From NCBI GenBank assembly GCA_964514105.1, contig CAZEPJ010000029.1, positions 1 through 52,024 on the forward strand: DNA of 52,024 bases, read 5' to 3'. Below, one piece after another: positions 49,468-52,024 of the stretch. The notes beneath the pieces were generated by a model, which saw only the letters and a list, made by a program, of their open reading frames with translations, was not told the origin of the DNA and made no database searches. The position numbers and the translations under genes are program-made. The stretch's first letter is position 1. Each line of letters opens with the position of its first letter. Source of the stretch: CAZEPJ01 sp964514105. GTDB lineage: Bacteria > Desulfobacterota > Desulfocorpusculales > Desulfocorpusculum.

Positions 49468-50777
49468 GCAATGCAGCTCACCGCCGCCATGAGGGCTCTG
49501 GCCGAATCCTCATGGGCGGGTACTTTGCGAGAGCACTCGCGCAGATCCTCTTCACGAAGCCTGTGATCTCCCTGGACGAACGCGGTGAGAAACTCCACCC
49601 AATGACGCCAATGCCCCGTGGGAAGAACCCAACCGTTCTTCCCTTCCGCCACCAAGTCGGGCACGCAGCCTACGGCATCGCTGGCCAAGACCGGCACTCC
49701 GCAGGCGGAGGCCTCCTGCACGACAAATCCCCATGTCTCGACCCGGAGGCTCGGCACCATCACGAGATCGCATGCACGGTACATTCCAGGTAGATCCCTT
49801 TGGTTCCGGAACCCCATGAAGCAGGCAGCCCAACCTCGAGGGATGGCATCGCGCAGCCGTTCCATGCAGGGCCCGTCGCCCACGACCAAGAGAGTGGCCG
49901 AGGGGAATCCCTCCCCCCGCGACCGAAGGAATTCCATGAGCTGCACAATCCCTTTCTTCTCGATCAGTTTTCCGAAGAAACCCAATACCGGCCCCGCCTG
50001 CACCTCGTCCAACAGCTTTCGGCGAGCCCCCAATCTCTCCTCGCGAGGTGCCCATGCAAAAGCACGCCTGTCCAGCCCGTAGGGAACAAGCATCACCGGT
50101 CGGCCATTGGCAATGCCCTCCCAGTAACGGGCGTTCCGTTGACCAACAGCCAGGAAACAGTTCACGGAGTTGAGGAACCATCTCCTGAGAAGCATCCTCT
50201 TGGTTCGTCTCCGAAGCCACCAGCCGATCTCACCCTTTCCCTCCCACGTGTCTCCCCGCATCATGACCCGGCACCTCGCCCGTCGGGTCCAGCGGAGGGC
50301 GGCCCTGGCCACGGGATCCGAGTAACCATGGATCACCAGGTGACTCGGACGTTCCTGATCCAGCACCCGGAGCAATGTATCGCATTCATTCCGATTTGTG
50401 TCGCGGTTCGCATTCTCAACGGCCTCCCGCAGGAAAACCGAGCGGTACCCAGAGAGCAGATCCACATCCCACCGGAATCTCGTCTCGAACCCACTGTCCA
50501 GACTGTCGGTCAGGCCCTTCTCCGACGCATAAATCACGGTAAGCTTGCCATCGAGCAGCCGCGATAGGAAACCATACATGGGCGCAAAGTACTGTATGGG
50601 ATGGCTATTCACCACAACCAGATGAAACGCAGTCGAATCGTTGCCCCAATCCTTGCGCGACCCTTCGGGGAAGCCTTCGGTTGGGTTGAGATCATGTCGA
50701 TGCCGATCCGGGAGAGACATCCCGATGAACCCTACCGGATCTCCTTTGCGCGTGCCCGTCGCGGGAAAGCGCCTCAT
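49464..50777 (-). CDS. family 4 glycosyltransferase
   Basis: GT-B transferase of 437 residues. HLVVVNSHPIQYFAPMYGFL around residue 52 opens the donor-independent domain; the first 45 residues have no family match, so an internal start is possible. The C-terminal half has VPYGLDRRAFAW, GPVLGFFGKLIEKKGIVQLMEFL, LLVVGDGP and ETWGFVVQEASACGVPVLASDA, the GT4 nucleotide-sugar site. Stop and start codons overlap with both neighbours by four bases. Confidence 0.86.
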   Translation of the reverse strand: MRRFPATGTRKGDPVGFIGMSLPDRHRHDLNPTEGFPEGSRKDWGNDSTAFHLVVVNSHPIQYFAPMYGFLSRLLDGKLTVIYASEKGLTDSLDSGFETRFRWDVDLLSGYRSVFLREAVENANRDTNRNECDTLLRVLDQERPSHLVIHGYSDPVARAALRWTRRARCRVMMRGDTWEGKGEIGWWLRRRTKRMLLRRWFLNSVNCFLAVGQRNARYWEGIANGRPVMLVPYGLDRRAFAWAPREERLGARRKLLDEVQAGPVLGFFGKLIEKKGIVQLMEFLRSRGEGFPSATLLVVGDGPCMERLRDAIPRGWAACFMGFRNQRDLPGMYRACDLVMVPSLRVETWGFVVQEASACGVPVLASDAVGCVPDLVAEGKNGWVLPTGHWRHWVEFLTAFVQGDHRLREEDLRECSRKVPAHEDSARALMAAVSCIA

Positions 50778-51835
50778 TCTTCTAGAAGGCCCTGTTCCCG
50801 AAGCAGCTTCAGAAAAACCCTCGCGCGGTTGTCCAACGAGTCTCTCGGAACGGCCCGCACCTGCGCCGCGTGCCGCATCGCATGGCGTGTCTTCCTGTCC
50901 CGCAATAACCGTTCGATCTGGTAAGCGAGTTCATCCGCCGTGTCAAAGAAACCCACTTCATTCTCCTCGAACAAACTAGACGCATATTCCGTGCGTCGAT
51001 GCACAAAACAGGTCCCCATGGCCGGGAGTTCATAGGTGCGCGTGCTTTCCTCATCCCCCGGATACTTCACACCACCCACCGTCACCTCCCGCGTCACGGG
51101 GGCGATGTACACTTCCCCAAGCGTCAGGGCGCGCCGATAGCCGTAGCCCTGCACTTCCCCCTCGATGTGCCAGGAGGCTGGCAGTTCATCCCTCAATACG
51201 TGCCAGCCATTCCCGAACAGACCCATTTTGACCTTGTTCATGGTCCGTAAGGAAGCAAGATCCAAGATGAGGCGGCCATACTCCTCCCTGTAAGTCGAGA
51301 CCATGACCACGTCCAACGGGCGGTCATCATCCTCCACAGGCCGATAGTGCAGATTGGGGTCGTAGCCGTGGGGAACGAAGTGGCACGGGTTCTCGTATCC
51401 AAACAGCCTGTTCCACCCAGCGGGATGCCAAGGTTTCGTGCTGACCACCAGATCATATTCGCCCAATGCACGGGCCAGTTCTTTCCCGTAAACGAGAGGG
51501 CTGCAATCAGGATAGATATTGACAGCTCTCCCCCCCCGAGCTCGCCATCGCCGAAGATACTCCGAACCCAAAGAAGTCCCCTTGTACGCGATGAGCAAGC
51601 GCGACTCACATGCCCGCTGCATCCTTTCCAAGACGAGCCCCAGCTGTCGCACAATAATCGGATACAGAATCCTGAGAGAGAGGCGAAGTGGCAACAGCCT
51701 CCACTGCGGTAAGATGACATCCTGCGGTATCTCCGCAACCGGGATACCCTGTCTACCCAAGGCCTCACGAAACCCCCTCGCGGACGACCCCAGCCAAGAT
51801 TCACCCAGGAACAACACCGGCCTTATCTGACCCAT
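50774..51835 (-). CDS. CgeB-like glycosyltransferase
   Basis: Protein of 353 residues with the CgeB/DUF3880 layout: a degenerate N-terminal Rossmann half (LFLGESWLGSSARGFREAL, VNIYPDCSP, STKPWHPAGWNRLFG, CHFVPHGYDPNLHYRP) and a C-terminal glycosyltransferase 1-like half (VGGVKYPGDEESTRTYELPAMGTCFVHRR). It overlaps the upstream partial gene by 13 bases. Acceptor and donor unknown. Confidence 0.8.
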   Translation of the reverse strand: MGQIRPVLFLGESWLGSSARGFREALGRQGIPVAEIPQDVILPQWRLLPLRLSLRILYPIIVRQLGLVLERMQRACESRLLIAYKGTSLGSEYLRRWRARGGRAVNIYPDCSPLVYGKELARALGEYDLVVSTKPWHPAGWNRLFGYENPCHFVPHGYDPNLHYRPVEDDDRPLDVVMVSTYREEYGRLILDLASLRTMNKVKMGLFGNGWHVLRDELPASWHIEGEVQGYGYRRALTLGEVYIAPVTREVTVGGVKYPGDEESTRTYELPAMGTCFVHRRTEYASSLFEENEVGFFDTADELAYQIERLLRDRKTRHAMRHAAQVRAVPRDSLDNRARVFLKLLREQGLLEE

Positions 51836-52024
51836 TTCCGCCCTTTCATGGGCCAGTCGTCCGTCTTTCCAACTTCCGAATGCCTACTCCTCATCTTGCT
51901 TCGCCCCAACATCAACGACGATACAAGCAAATAGATCCCTCCATACACCACAACTTTCTTAGGAACTGATGCCACAAGCATTGGCAGCATTCCCTCTCCG
52001 GTGCTCAACCAGTAGATCTCTGAC
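51823..52024 (-). CDS. C-terminal fragment of a membrane protein (runs off the window)
   Basis: The frame is open to the right edge; only the last 66 or so residues are visible. A hydrophobic segment VVVYGGIYLLVSSLML is followed by a basic tail with RSKMRSRHSEVGK. In this locus a Wzy-type polymerase, ligase or other membrane protein is likely, but the fragment is too short to decide. Confidence 0.5.
   Translation of the reverse strand, partial: SEIYWLSTGEGMLPMLVASVPKKVVVYGGIYLLVSSLMLGRSKMRSRHSEVGKTDDWPMKGRKWVR

Noticed and set aside
1..52024. CRISPR arrays, insertion sequences, rRNA or tRNA genes
   Set aside because: No regular direct repeats with unique spacers, no transposase motifs and no RNA-gene signatures were found; the heptamer tracts have no spacers.

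Overview
The window is GC-rich with densely packed, mostly minus-strand genes. It looks like a chromosomal segment of a strictly anaerobic, menaquinone-using bacterium. The best guess is a relative of the Desulfobacterota (former Deltaproteobacteria), because of a complete class II benzoyl-CoA reductase (Bam) gene set, in-frame UGA codons that must be read as selenocysteine, and a lexA-imuA-imuB-dnaE2 mutagenesis operon. The taxonomic call is an inference; no rRNA or ribosomal gene is present.

Layout. 1-4 kb: a SAM methyltransferase, menaquinone methyltransferase MenG, a decayed MNT nucleotidyltransferase on the opposite strand, a TIM-barrel sugar isomerase and an inositol-3-phosphate synthase. 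4-11.3 kb: a family-5 peptide/opine-type ABC transporter split over two divergent units (binding protein, two permeases, then isomerase-type genes on minus; D-aminoacylase and two ATPases on plus). 11.4-13.8 kb: a small lipoprotein, a TIGR04076 protein, a zinc alcohol dehydrogenase and a DUF2284 protein.

13.9-31.8 kb is the heart of the window: an anaerobic aromatic-degradation island. On the minus strand, in transcription order, it reads padR, oah (bamA), dch (bamR), two BcrD/BcrA-type ATPases, a ferredoxin, then bamB-C-D-E-F-G-H-I, a small CxxC protein and had (bamQ), closed by a terminator-like hairpin. BamB-I would reduce benzoyl-CoA to cyclohexa-1,5-diene-1-carbonyl-CoA; Dch, Had and Oah then hydrate, oxidise and ring-open it to 3-hydroxypimelyl-CoA. 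BamE and BamF each need a UGA to be read as selenocysteine, and each UGA is followed by a SECIS-like hairpin. The padR and bamB promoters have the same architecture and carry the same ACTAGT-N9-ACTAGT operator, which ties the two halves into one regulon. The unusual point is the pair of ATPases typical of the ATP-dependent class I reductase, present with a ferredoxin but without any class I catalytic subunit.

31.8-38.3 kb: the SOS mutasome operon lexA-imuA-imuB-dnaE2, with a LexA-type palindrome inside the lexA promoter. dnaE2 contains three in-frame insertions made of degenerate seven-base repeats; the same kind of repeat fills several intergenic gaps elsewhere. A separate 27-base element occurs three times in intergenic DNA.

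38.6-52 kb: a surface polysaccharide locus (WecA-like initiating transferase with a long soluble tail, GT2 and GT4 glycosyltransferases, a PssD/PssE pair, a NodU-type carbamoyltransferase, methyltransferases, a flippase and a CgeB-like protein). The part beyond about 43.2 kb is visibly less GC-rich and lacks the heptamer repeats, which suggests horizontal acquisition.
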